Notes: generated by a model not told the origin, from the sequence alone. Shown: positions 1-6,538, numbered from the stretch's first letter. The stretch: DNA of 7,761 nt from Betaproteobacteria bacterium (GCA_003105245.1 PQAI01000162.1:1-7761), one strand, 5' to 3'. Translations and numbers: made by a program.

Positions 1-102
1 GAGCGGTTCCAGTTCGAGAGGCATGGGTATTTCGTGGTGGATTCCGCGGGGTGGATCACGCGGACCGTCACGCTGCGCGACTCTTGGGGCTCGAAGAGCT
101 AG
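1..102 (+). CDS. glnS: Glutaminyl-tRNA synthetase, C-terminal end (partial)
   Basis: Only the last 33 codons and the TAG stop (100-102) are present; the gene starts upstream of the window. The frame opens at base 1 and reads ERFQFERHGYFVVDS, then TRTVTLRDSW near the end. The pairing of QFER-x-GYF-x-D with RTV-x-LRD-(T/S)-W is the characteristic C-terminal signature of bacterial and eukaryotic GlnRS, in the distal anticodon-binding beta-barrel. The enzyme charges tRNA-Gln with glutamine in the cytoplasm. The tail after the LRDSW motif is short (GSKS), as in many bacterial GlnRS. The stop codon overlaps the stop of the convergent downstream gene, and no separate terminator hairpin lies between them. 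The family call rests on a short stretch but the motif is distinctive. Confidence 0.86.
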   Translation, partial: ERFQFERHGYFVVDSAGWITRTVTLRDSWGSKS

Positions 103-2093
103 TTGAGCACCGGGATACCCAACCCTTTTAGATATTCGAAAGTGGGATCGTAGTATGCAGGGGGCCGCGTCGAGTCCGCCGGATCGCCTGGCGGAACGAA
201 TACAACCATCCCCTGGCGGGCCCGCGTAAGCAGTACTCGATAAGCGTTTCGCAAGTAGATTTGGCGCTCCTGCTGCTTCACGTTTTCCCACCGACTTCCG
301 CGAAAGTCGTGGAAACTCCAGCGCCCCCCGGAATATCGCAGATCTCCATCCCAATTCACGCACGTCCAATCCAACTCGAGTCCTTGCACCTGGAACTCGG
401 TCGCGCAGTCTTCCAAGAAGTCACTTGAGCGCGTGTCGTTCCGTTCATTGAGGAACCAATGCACGGGATCGATGGCCACCCGGATGTCAATCGCATGCGG
501 CTTGAGTCGCATGGCCTTCGAAGAGGCCACCAAACCTGCCCGCTCGGATCCCCGAGCTTGGCTCCGAATCCAGCGTTTCGCCACTTGCAAGTCTCGCGTG
601 AGGACGATGGGGTAGCGCGCCTTCAACTGTTCAAACGCATGGCGCGCCGCAATTCCATCACAATCGAGCACCGCTTTTACAAAGCTCGACACGTTCTCCG
701 CACGAAACGATCGCATCGAAACAGAAAGGTGGAGGGCCTCATCCAGGTAGGCATTGGGCCGACCCTCAATCAGCTTCAGCGCCGACCCTGCGGCGTACTC
801 GGAATCTCTCAAGTTTGCAGAAATGTAGACGTGCCATTTCGGAAATTCCCGCACGCACGCACTTAGCCATTCCGATATTCCCGCCTCTCCCGTGTGAATC
901 TCTTGGCCTCCACCGACCAAGCAGACAATCACAGACCAGTCTGGATGGCGATCCATGTATGAGATCAGAAAGGCTGATTCCGCCATTTCGAACGCAGCCC
1001 TTCCCTTTTTTTGCTTCATGAAGGCTGCTGTCTTTGCTCGATTCCACGCGCGCTGAGCCTCGTCAAAGATCACAACGCGATCAACGGGAGGCTGATCGCT
1101 GAGCAGGGCCTCATCGCGGAAATGGTGCACATTCTGGATGAATGCCTTGACGGGCTTCGCTACCCCTCCCTTCGTGACCTTCTCCCCTGCAGCCTTCCTT
1201 CTGGAGTAATCGTCTCGAGTGAGCGCTGCTCGAAGCACAGCCACGAGGGGAGCATTTCCCGACAGAAATACGGCGTGCGTCGGTTGGGACTCGTCTCGGC
1301 GTCGCGTGGCGACATTGAGGCCAACAAGCGTCTTCCCGGCGCCCGGAACGCCCGTAACGAAGCAGATGATCTTCTTCTTCGTCGCTCTTGCCTCCTCCAC
1401 AAGTTCCTCTACGCGCCTGGATGTCAAAGCCAGGTTCCTTGCACCCGCGTCATGACGCGCAATTGCATCGACGGAGTGATGCATGTAGAGCGCTCGCGCT
1501 GCCTCCACAATTGTTGGCGTTGGCCGATATCCTGACGCGGCCCATTCGCGCGCCTCGATCGGCGCGCCACCGATCTCCTTTCGCAGCCGCACGACGAATG
1601 CCCGTACCTCCTCCGCATCAAGAAGTACAGGTATTGCTACCCGGTCTTTGGCGAACGCCAGCCTTGGAGTCGGGCACTTTCTAGCTTCTGTTGCGACAAG
1701 GACCGGGATGATCGCAGCGGAATGGCTGGCTTCATGAAAATTCTTCAGATCGAGTGCGTAATCCCAGACTTGATCAATCGCTCTGCCCTCGAACTCTGAA
1801 GCGCCCACCTTGAACTCAATGACGAGAACTGCCGACCCCATGACGACTACTGCGTCGATCCGCCGACCCATTCGAGGAATGGTGAATTCAAGAAGTACCC
1901 ATCCATCGGTCTCTCGAAGCCAGTCTTTCAGCAATTGGATCTGGCGCCGCCACGCCTCTACCTGAGCAACCGTAGAGTCGAATTCACCATTGGAGGTGAG
2001 GTGGCCAACGATGGCATCGGAGGCTGTTGCCAAGAAGCCCGATATCGGCGCTTGGTACCAGGCGCGCACGGGGGCTGGAATAGGGTCACCCAT
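99..2093 (-). CDS. PD-(D/E)xK nuclease-DUF2075 (SF1-type helicase/ATPase) fusion protein
   Basis: This 664-residue protein has two modules. Residues about 60-115 look like a PD-(D/E)xK nuclease core: E69 in LLEF, D80 in RRID, E93-x-K95 in VIEFK, then Q108-x3-Y112 in the following helix. Residues about 240-635 match the DUF2075 (schlafen group 3-like) helicase/ATPase fold. They carry a Walker A GVPGAGKT (248-255), a Walker B IFDEAQ with D344-E345, a motif III-like GGGQEIHTGE (394-403), a VQGLELDW segment (569-576) and a motif VI-like YRVLLTRAR (618-626). The protein is predicted cytosolic and to act on nucleic acid with ATP hydrolysis. Similar nuclease-helicase fusions occur in accessory regions, and a defence role here is inference. 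The gene has visibly lower G+C (two 60-base lines count 48% and 58%) than downstream genes (a creD line counts 70%), which suggests horizontal acquisition. The ATG at 2093 is the first good start; no strong Shine-Dalgarno precedes it. It stands alone and converges on glnS. Confidence 0.85.
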   Translation of the reverse strand: MGDPIPAPVRAWYQAPISGFLATASDAIVGHLTSNGEFDSTVAQVEAWRRQIQLLKDWLRETDGWVLLEFTIPRMGRRIDAVVVMGSAVLVIEFKVGASEFEGRAIDQVWDYALDLKNFHEASHSAAIIPVLVATEARKCPTPRLAFAKDRVAIPVLLDAEEVRAFVVRLRKEIGGAPIEAREWAASGYRPTPTIVEAARALYMHHSVDAIARHDAGARNLALTSRRVEELVEEARATKKKIICFVTGVPGAGKTLVGLNVATRRRDESQPTHAVFLSGNAPLVAVLRAALTRDDYSRRKAAGEKVTKGGVAKPVKAFIQNVHHFRDEALLSDQPPVDRVVIFDEAQRAWNRAKTAAFMKQKKGRAAFEMAESAFLISYMDRHPDWSVIVCLVGGGQEIHTGEAGISEWLSACVREFPKWHVYISANLRDSEYAAGSALKLIEGRPNAYLDEALHLSVSMRSFRAENVSSFVKAVLDCDGIAARHAFEQLKARYPIVLTRDLQVAKRWIRSQARGSERAGLVASSKAMRLKPHAIDIRVAIDPVHWFLNERNDTRSSDFLEDCATEFQVQGLELDWTCVNWDGDLRYSGGRWSFHDFRGSRWENVKQQERQIYLRNAYRVLLTRARQGMVVFVPPGDPADSTRPPAYYDPTFEYLKGLGIPVLN

Positions 2094-2136
2094 GGCTCAA
2101 CAGGAGATCAGCACTTGTCCCAAGCAACCGAATAGA

Positions 2137-2146
2137 CCATGCATGG
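2137..2146. repeat. 10-bp perfect palindrome upstream of the nuclease-helicase gene
   Basis: The sequence CCATGCATGG is perfectly self-complementary and lies 44 bases upstream of the helicase ATG, where a promoter or operator would be expected. No good promoter hexamers flank it. A regulatory role is speculative and a palindrome of this length can occur by chance. Confidence 0.25.
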
Positions 2147-2323
2147 AATAGAGGCCCCAATATCTTGCCTCAAATCCCACAGACGCTGACGCACTCTCAG
2201 GCGATCTACTCAAATTCATCGCCAATTGATTCGTACTCTTCTCTGAGCTGATGCGACGATCATCGGCGGCAGAATCATTTGCCTGCTGGAGGCGAATCAT
2301 GCCCAGCAAGTGAGGCTGGGGTA

Positions 2324-2353
2324 CGAGGCCCCTCTCCTCGGCCCGGCGGGCCT
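2324..2353. repeat. G+C-rich overlapping inverted repeats
   Basis: Several complementary arms overlap here: CGAGG (2324-2328) with CCTCG (2336-2340), AGGCCC (2326-2331) with GGGCCT (2348-2353), and the compact palindrome GGCCCG-G-CGGGCC (2340-2352). They could form alternative hairpins in DNA or RNA. There is no T-tract, so an ordinary intrinsic terminator is not supported. The function is unknown. Confidence 0.3.
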
Positions 2354-2490
2354 GCGGTCGGGCTGTACGGCAGTCCCAACGCCGAACGGGTCATCCTGTA
2401 GCAGTAACAGAATTCCGGACAGATCGCGTGGAATTGCACATGCGACCGGCCGGACCGCCGTGTTACCGCGAAGGGGGCCATTTCCCGAAC

Positions 2491-2505
2491 TAACCAAGTA
2501 GGTTA
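2491..2505. promoter_or_regulatory. MqsA-type operator palindrome
   Basis: TAACC (2491-2495), a 5-base spacer AAGTA, and GGTTA (2501-2505) form a perfect inverted repeat. The core AACC-N5-GGTT has the same half-sites and spacing as the E. coli MqsA operator AACCT-N3-AGGTT, differing only at the base after the first half-site. It lies 78 bases upstream of the mqsA start. The site therefore probably mediates autorepression of mqsA. No strong -35/-10 pair is evident around it. Confidence 0.78.
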
Positions 2506-2569
2506 ATCTTGCCGTGAACGAGCGAACGCCCCACTTCCGGCTGGCCGTGGTTCATTGATCATCTCGTTC

Positions 2570-2575
2570 AAGGAG
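2570..2575 (+). promoter_or_regulatory. Shine-Dalgarno that decides the mqsA start
   Basis: The sequence AAGGAG lies 8 bases before the GTG at 2584 but only 2 bases before the alternative GTG at 2578. The normal spacing favours the 2584 start, which also restores the canonical MKCPxC beginning of MqsA. Confidence 0.7.
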
Positions 2576-2583
2576 CTGTGACG

Positions 2584-2982
2584 GTGAAATGCCCGAACTG
2601 CGGTGCCGCTAAGCTCGAGCATGGCGTTCGCGACATCCCCTACACGTACAAGGGCGAGACGACGCGGATTCCCCGCGTGGAGGGCGACTACTGCCCCGCT
2701 TGCGGGGAGGCCGTTCTCGATGCTGCGGAATCGGCTCGCACCAGCTCCGCCATGCTGACCTTCAACAGGAAGGTGAATGCGGCCATCGTCGATCCCGCGT
2801 TCATCGCGAGGGTGCGCAAGAAGCTCGCGCTCGACCAGAAGCAGGCGTCGGAACTGTTCGGCGGCGGCGTCAATGCCTTCTCCCGGTACGAGACGGGCAA
2901 GACGAAGCCGCCTCTCGCCCTCGTCCAGTTGCTGAAGCTCCTGGATCGCCATCCCGACCAGCTGAAAGAGCTGCGTCGCTAG
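2584..2982 (+). CDS. mqsA: MqsA-family antitoxin/transcriptional repressor (orphan)
   Basis: The 132-residue protein is close to the E. coli MqsA length (131). The N-terminal zinc domain has C3-x2-C6 and C37-x2-C40, at the same positions as in E. coli, with the family segment DIPYTYKG (17-24). The C-terminal helix-turn-helix domain (about 70-132) includes VRKKLALDQKQASELFGGG and NAFSRYE; N97 and R101 coincide with the known operator-contacting residues of E. coli MqsA. In that system MqsA neutralises the MqsR mRNA interferase and represses its own operon and other promoters. Here the usual upstream mqsR is absent, so this is probably a stand-alone autoregulator, or an antitoxin for a toxin elsewhere. 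The GTG at 2584 is preferred over GTG 2578 on Shine-Dalgarno spacing and homology register. A matching operator lies upstream. The family call is very secure; the cellular role is not. Confidence 0.93.
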   Translation: MKCPNCGAAKLEHGVRDIPYTYKGETTRIPRVEGDYCPACGEAVLDAAESARTSSAMLTFNRKVNAAIVDPAFIARVRKKLALDQKQASELFGGGVNAFSRYETGKTKPPLALVQLLKLLDRHPDQLKELRR

Positions 2983-3014
2983 GACGAAGCTCTCCGCCAG
3001 TCCACCGCCTGCGC

Positions 3015-3026
3015 CTGGCATGCCAG
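3015..3026. repeat. 12-bp perfect palindrome downstream of mqsA
   Basis: CTGGCATGCCAG is fully self-complementary and sits in the 153-base gap between mqsA and creD, 8 bases before the hairpin at 3034-3053. It could be part of a transcription end region or a protein-binding site. Nothing in the sequence decides between these. Confidence 0.3.
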
Positions 3027-3033
3027 TCGTTGC

Positions 3034-3053
3034 GCGATGGTGCCTGCCATCGC
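3034..3053 (+). terminator. Possible weak terminator hairpin after mqsA
   Basis: GCGATGG (3034-3040) and CCATCGC (3047-3053) form a perfect 7-bp stem around a 6-base loop. The stem is followed by only three T residues, then a mixed pyrimidine-rich stretch. It is placed where mqsA transcription should end before creD. The short T-run makes intrinsic termination uncertain. Confidence 0.38.
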
Positions 3054-3135
3054 TTTGCCACTTTCCTTCCCCGGGAGCGCCATGTTCCCCCGGTAGCCTC
3101 TTTCTCGTCATCCAGATCCCGAGAAGCGAGGCCCC

Positions 3136-4596
3136 ATGAAATTTCCCCTGCTTGCACGCGCGGCGGCCATCGCGGCCGTGGCGGCCGCGATCCTCTTCCC
3201 GCTCGCGCTCGTCAGCGGCAAGATCGGCGAGCGCCAGAGGCGCGCCAGCGACGTGGAGAACGCGTTCGCCCGCGAGACCAGCGGACCGCAGACGGTCGTG
3301 GGACCGCTCCTGGCGCTCGCGTGCGAGGAGACCGTCATCGTCGAGCGCGTGGTCAAGCGCGGCGGCAAGGACGACACGATCCAGGAGTCGAAGACCCGCG
3401 CCTGCCCGACCACCTACTTCCCCCCGCGCACGCTGGAAATCGCGGGCGAGGTGCCCGTGGAAAGCCGCTACCGCGGCATCTACCCCATCCGCCTCTACCG
3501 CGCGGCACTGGGATTCTCCGGCGAGTTCGCCTGGCCGCCGCCCCCTTCGCAGGAAGGAGCCCTCTCGCGCGCCTGGACGCGGGCCTCCGTCGTTGTCGCC
3601 ACCGGCGACGCGCGCGGCATCAAGAGCGTCTCGTCCCTGGGCTGGGGCACGGGCGACATCGCCTTCACCTCGGGCCGCCCGGCCGACGCATCGCACTTTC
3701 CCCCCGAGGCGCCGCGGGGCGACGACACGGCCGTCAGGGCGGCCAGTCCCGTCCCCACCCGCTCCTTTTCCCTCGAAGCGCCGCTTGGCGACTACGTGAC
3801 CGTGCGGGCGGCCAGCCCGATCCCGTTTCGCTTTTCGCTCGAGCTCAGCGGCACCCGCAGCCTGATGCTCGCCCCCGTGGGCGACACCACGAAGATCCGG
3901 CTTGCTTCAGGCTGGCCCCACCCCTCGTTCGTCGGCGCCTTCGCCCCCGACGAGCGAACCGTGGGCCCGCAGGGATTCAAGGCCACGTGGAAGACCACCC
4001 ACTTCGCCACGGGCGGCCAGTCCGCCTGGCAACCCGTCGTGCAGAAGACGGGAGCGATCCGCTGGGAAAACACGACGGGCTTCTCGCTCGCGGACCCGGT
4101 CAACATCTACTCCCTTTCCTACCGCGCCACCGAATACGGCTTCCTCTTCGTGCTCTTCACGTTCGCGGGGCTCGCGCTCGCGGAGGTGACGGCCGGCATC
4201 CGCCTGCATCCGGTCCAGTACGCGCTCGTGGGAAGCGCGCTCGCCGTGTTTTTCCTGCTGCTCATCGCGCTGGCCGAGCACATCGCCTTCGCCCCGGCGT
4301 ACGGCGTGGCCGCCACCGCCTGCGTGGTGCTGCTCGTGGCCTACCTTCGCGCGCCGCTGGGAACATGGGGACGTACCGGCGTGTTTCTCGGGCTGTTCGT
4401 GACGCTCTACGGGACGCTCTACGGCCTGCTGCAGAGCGAGGACCACGCGCTGCTCGCCGGCTCGATCCTCGTCTTCGCCGTGCTGGCCACCGGGATGCTC
4501 GCGACGCGGCGCGTGGACTGGGGCGCGCTCGCCCGGGGCCTGCGCGAGGAGCCAGCCGGAAATTCCGTCCAGCGGACGGCCGCGTCTGGCCTATAG
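3136..4596 (+). CDS. creD: Inner-membrane protein CreD family
   Basis: The 486-residue protein shows the whole CreD architecture. It has one N-terminal membrane anchor (about 6-27) followed by the family GERQRR motif (31-36) and GPQTVVGPLL (50-59). A large periplasmic beta-rich domain contains LSGTRSLMLAPVGDTTKIRL (237-256) and GWPHPSFVGAF (259-269). Several C-terminal membrane helices (about 333-458) include RLHPVQYALVG, LIALAEHIAFAPAYG and the terminal TRRVDW. CreD is an inner-membrane protein tied to envelope integrity and beta-lactam/colicin phenotypes, normally in the CreBC regulon; its biochemical activity is unknown. No creB/creC is adjacent. Bases 3709-3846 hold a 69-bp tandem duplication giving a repeated 23-residue block just before the conserved LSG segment. 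A purine-rich GCGAGG precedes the ATG, a modest ribosome binding site. The next gene starts 29 bases downstream and is probably co-transcribed. Confidence 0.92.
   Translation: MKFPLLARAAAIAAVAAAILFPLALVSGKIGERQRRASDVENAFARETSGPQTVVGPLLALACEETVIVERVVKRGGKDDTIQESKTRACPTTYFPPRTLEIAGEVPVESRYRGIYPIRLYRAALGFSGEFAWPPPPSQEGALSRAWTRASVVVATGDARGIKSVSSLGWGTGDIAFTSGRPADASHFPPEAPRGDDTAVRAASPVPTRSFSLEAPLGDYVTVRAASPIPFRFSLELSGTRSLMLAPVGDTTKIRLASGWPHPSFVGAFAPDERTVGPQGFKATWKTTHFATGGQSAWQPVVQKTGAIRWENTTGFSLADPVNIYSLSYRATEYGFLFVLFTFAGLALAEVTAGIRLHPVQYALVGSALAVFFLLLIALAEHIAFAPAYGVAATACVVLLVAYLRAPLGTWGRTGVFLGLFVTLYGTLYGLLQSEDHALLAGSILVFAVLATGMLATRRVDWGALARGLREEPAGNSVQRTAASGL
3709..3846 (+). repeat. 69-bp in-frame tandem duplication inside creD
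   Basis: Unit 1 (3709-3777) and unit 2 (3778-3846) are diverged copies with a period of exactly 23 codons. Both begin GCGCCGC and encode related blocks: APRGDDTAVRAASPVPTRS followed by FSLE, and APLGDYVTVRAASPIPFR followed by FSLE (from about residue 192 to 236). The second unit leads directly into the conserved CreD segment, so the first is probably the extra copy. Confidence 0.75.
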
Positions 4597-4625
4597 TGGC
4601 CGCAGTGCGAGACAAGGAAGCGCCG

Positions 4626-5954
4626 ATGAAGCGAAACGCCTGGAACCTCCACGCCCCGATCGTCGCGGCGTTTCTTCTTGCAGCCGGCCTCCCCCTGGCG
4701 CCGCTTCCCGCCATGGCAGAGGACGGCGTCGCGCTGGCCCGGAAGGTCTACGGCGAGGTGAACGGCGCGCTTGCCGGCATGGCGCACGAGTCCTTCACCG
4801 CCCAGCGCCGGGGCGTCGAGTACCGCAGCGACGTGAAGGCCTGGCGTGATGCGAACGGCATTCGCAAGGCGGAGGTCACGGACCGCGACGACTCCGGGAA
4901 CGTGGTGACGGAGTACTACTACTCGGGTGGCCGGCTCGCTTTCGCCTACGTCGCCGTCAGGGGATTCGACGGCAAGGGCCGCGAGGTGACGCGCATCGAG
5001 CAGCGCCAGTATTTCCAGGACGGCCGCATGGTCCAGTGGCTGGGCGGCATGGACAAGGCCGTCATCGCGCCCACCGACCCCGCGTACGCCGCCGAGGGCA
5101 AGGAGCGCCTCGCCGCGGCGGCCTTCTACCGCGAAGCGGCCGAGGCAGCGTTCACGAAGAGGCCGGACACCGTGCGCGTCGGCGGCGAGGTAAAGCGGGC
5201 GACCGGCAAGGTGATCGCCCTCACGAACGGGGACACGGCCTGCGTCATGGAGCTCGAGGACGCGCGGGGCGCCCGCTTCGTCGAACAGGCCGACTTCGCG
5301 ATCTGCTTCCAGAAGCCGCCGCTCACGGGACGGCGCGTGGCACTCGACTACCGGCTCGAGAACGTGATGTCCGAGGAGTGCCAGGGAAACCCGGATTGCC
5401 GGAAGACGAAGCGCATTCCCCTCGTCGTTTCCGCGCGCCCCCTCGAGGTCGCGGCGCAGCAACCCGCCAGAGCGCTCGCGGCCGCTCCGGGGCAATCCTC
5501 GTTCTGCACCCCGATGGAGGAGACGGTCTTTGCCTGCCGGGTCGGCGCGAAGCTCGTTTCGGTCTGCGCCTCGAAGGACGCCGCGCGGTCGCGCGGTTAC
5601 GTCCAGTACCGCTTCGGCAAGCCCGACTCCCGCGAACCGCTGGAACTCGTGGTGCCCGAGGACCAGCCCCACCCGCCGCGCGCGGCCACGGGCGCGACGC
5701 TCGCCTTCTCCGGCGGCGGCGGCGCGTGGATGCGGTTCCGCCGCGGAGACCATGCCTATGTGGTCTACACGGGCATCGGGAGGTGGGGCCCTCGCGGCGA
5801 GACGCAGGAGCGCGCGGGGCTGGTCGTCGAGCGCAATGGCCGGGCGCTCCGGAGCCTGCGATGCAGCGGCCGCGAGACGAGCCTGCTCGGACCCGACTGG
5901 TTCGGCAAGGCAGGCATCGATGCCCGCGGCGAGGTTTTCGACCTGCCGCCGTGA
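4626..5954 (+). CDS. Exported cysteine-rich protein of unknown function
   Basis: This 442-residue protein has a cleavable signal peptide: K2-R3, a hydrophobic stretch (about 11-29) and an AMA|ED cleavage site after A31. It is therefore probably periplasmic. Three parts are visible. Residues 32-180 form a mixed region with YYYSGGRLAFAYV (97-109). Residues 183-272 are beta-rich with C206, C227, C252 and C258. Residues 291-430 form a module with C294, C304, C314 and C413, containing SVCASKD (312-318), GYVQYRFG (324-331) and HAYVVYTGIG (376-385). That last module resembles proteobacterial hypothetical proteins that I know only as conserved unknowns. Eight cysteines in the mature chain would allow four disulfides. 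AAGGA (4614-4618) lies 7 bases before the ATG, a good ribosome binding site. The gene follows creD by 29 bases, which suggests an operon and an envelope-related role. It ends 19 bases from the convergent DUF1993 gene. No function is assigned. Confidence 0.85.
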   Translation: MKRNAWNLHAPIVAAFLLAAGLPLAPLPAMAEDGVALARKVYGEVNGALAGMAHESFTAQRRGVEYRSDVKAWRDANGIRKAEVTDRDDSGNVVTEYYYSGGRLAFAYVAVRGFDGKGREVTRIEQRQYFQDGRMVQWLGGMDKAVIAPTDPAYAAEGKERLAAAAFYREAAEAAFTKRPDTVRVGGEVKRATGKVIALTNGDTACVMELEDARGARFVEQADFAICFQKPPLTGRRVALDYRLENVMSEECQGNPDCRKTKRIPLVVSARPLEVAAQQPARALAAAPGQSSFCTPMEETVFACRVGAKLVSVCASKDAARSRGYVQYRFGKPDSREPLELVVPEDQPHPPRAATGATLAFSGGGGAWMRFRRGDHAYVVYTGIGRWGPRGETQERAGLVVERNGRALRSLRCSGRETSLLGPDWFGKAGIDARGEVFDLPP

Positions 5955-5973
5955 AGAAGAAAAGCTCGCGCCG

Positions 5974-6480
5974 TCAGGCTTTCCCCATGAAATCGCCCTT
6001 CCGCAGCGGCACCCCGTCGTGCCGGAGGATCGCGTAGGCGGTCGTCAGGTGGAAGTAGAACTTGGGCATGGCGTGGTTGAGCAGGTACGCCTTCCCGCCC
6101 ACGGAAACGGTCGCCCCGCGCGCCGACCAGCTCACCACGCGGTCCTCCGCCCCCTCGAAGCGGGCGGAATCCAGCGACTCGAGGAAGGCGATCGACCTGT
6201 CGATCCGGGCGGCCAGCGCAGGGAAGTCGCGCTCGTCGCCGGCAAATGCGGGAGCCTCCGCCTGCGCGAGCCTCGCCGCGCCGTCCACCGCCGCGTCGCA
6301 GGCGATCTGCACCTGCTGCAGCAGCGGGTACATGTCGGGATGCAGCCGGCTCGCGAGCAGGACCTCGGGGTCGAGGTCCTGCGCCTCGGCATGCGCCGCG
6401 GCCTTCCCGACGATGCGGGCCAGTTGCCGCAGCATCCGGGCGAACACGGGAACGCTCGCTTCGTGAAGTGAAATGCCCAT
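5974..6480 (-). CDS. DUF1993 family protein
   Basis: The 168-residue protein matches DUF1993 end to end: a GISLHEASVPVFARML start, RLHPDMYPL (45-53), QQVQIACD (55-62), FEGAEDRVVSW (108-118), and a C-terminal block KFYFHLTTAYAILRHDG (140-156) followed by a DFMGKA end. The family is a small helical, DinB/YfiT-like cytosolic fold without an established reaction, and the length is typical. The ATG at 6480 is chosen because GGAGG (bases 6486-6490 on the minus strand) lies 5 bases upstream and the family begins M-x-(I/L)-S. An in-frame GTG at 6495 would add five residues but would bury that ribosome binding site. The gene converges on the exported protein gene with a 19-base gap and diverges from the response regulator pair. 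A GATAAT -10-like hexamer lies just upstream. Confidence 0.92.
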   Translation of the reverse strand: MGISLHEASVPVFARMLRQLARIVGKAAAHAEAQDLDPEVLLASRLHPDMYPLLQQVQIACDAAVDGAARLAQAEAPAFAGDERDFPALAARIDRSIAFLESLDSARFEGAEDRVVSWSARGATVSVGGKAYLLNHAMPKFYFHLTTAYAILRHDGVPLRKGDFMGKA

Positions 6481-6503
6481 CTCGTCCTCCGCCACTCGTC
6501 CCC

Positions 6504-6509
6504 ATTATC
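6504..6509 (-). promoter_or_regulatory. Probable -10 element for the DUF1993 gene
   Basis: On the minus strand the hexamer reads GATAAT, five of six matches to TATAAT. It would place transcription start near 6497, leaving a short leader that contains the GGAGG at 6486-6490. The -35 position about 17 bases upstream has no good match. Confidence 0.5.
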
Positions 6510-6532
6510 CCCTGCTGCCGGCGGCCGGGCGG

Positions 6533-6538
6533 TAAAAT
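6533..6538 (+). promoter_or_regulatory. Probable -10 element for the response regulator pair
   Basis: TAAAAT preceded by GG matches TATAAT at five of six bases and stands out in a very G+C-rich setting. It overlaps the ATG at 6537. If it is the real -10, transcription starts near 6545 and translation must use the ATG at 6549 or a later one on an almost leaderless mRNA. The -35 match is poor. Confidence 0.42.

Larger units (their letters stand above)
2094..2583. other. Intergenic region without a convincing gene
   Basis: About 490 bases separate the divergent nuclease-helicase and mqsA genes. The half nearest the helicase gene (to about 2300) shares its lower G+C; the rest is G+C rich. It holds a 10-bp palindrome (2137-2146), a structured G+C-rich segment (2324-2353), a loose AATTCC/GGAATT inverted repeat (2411-2416 and 2430-2435), the MqsA operator (2491-2505) and the mqsA ribosome binding site. 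A minus-strand frame with ATG at 2300 runs 67 codons to a stop at 2097-2099, just 3 bases before the helicase start. It has no ribosome binding site and no recognisable motif, so it is not called as a gene. No MqsR-like reading frame was found upstream of mqsA. Confidence 0.6.

Noticed and set aside
102..2101. Inverted 7-mer GTTGAGC (102-108) and GCTCAAC (2095-2101) flanking the nuclease-helicase gene, as possible mobile-element ends
   Set aside because: The match is only seven bases, shows no extension, no target duplication and no transposase, and is within chance expectation.
2097..2309. Minus-strand frame of about 67-70 codons ending 3 bases before the nuclease-helicase start, possible small co-transcribed gene
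   Set aside because: It has no ribosome binding site, no recognisable motif, and an unconvincing Ser/Ala-rich composition. The close spacing alone is not enough.
2503..3696. Long minus-strand frame (397 codons) opposite mqsA and the start of creD
   Set aside because: It is a shadow of G+C-rich genes. The sense strand encodes well-conserved MqsA and CreD, while this frame is low-complexity Arg/Gly/Ala without motifs.
2700..4625. The reading frame of the exported protein stays open far upstream, back to 2700
   Set aside because: The upstream part is Arg/Ala/Pro-rich out-of-frame translation through mqsA and creD. The signal peptide, ribosome binding site and ATG at 4626 define the real start.
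4419..5753. Long minus-strand frame (444 codons) opposite the exported protein gene
   Set aside because: It is a G+C-driven antisense shadow with no motifs. The plus strand has a signal peptide, a ribosome binding site and structured cysteine modules.
5955..5973. Possible bidirectional terminator between the convergent exported-protein and DUF1993 genes
   Set aside because: The 19-base gap contains no inverted repeat and no T-tract.
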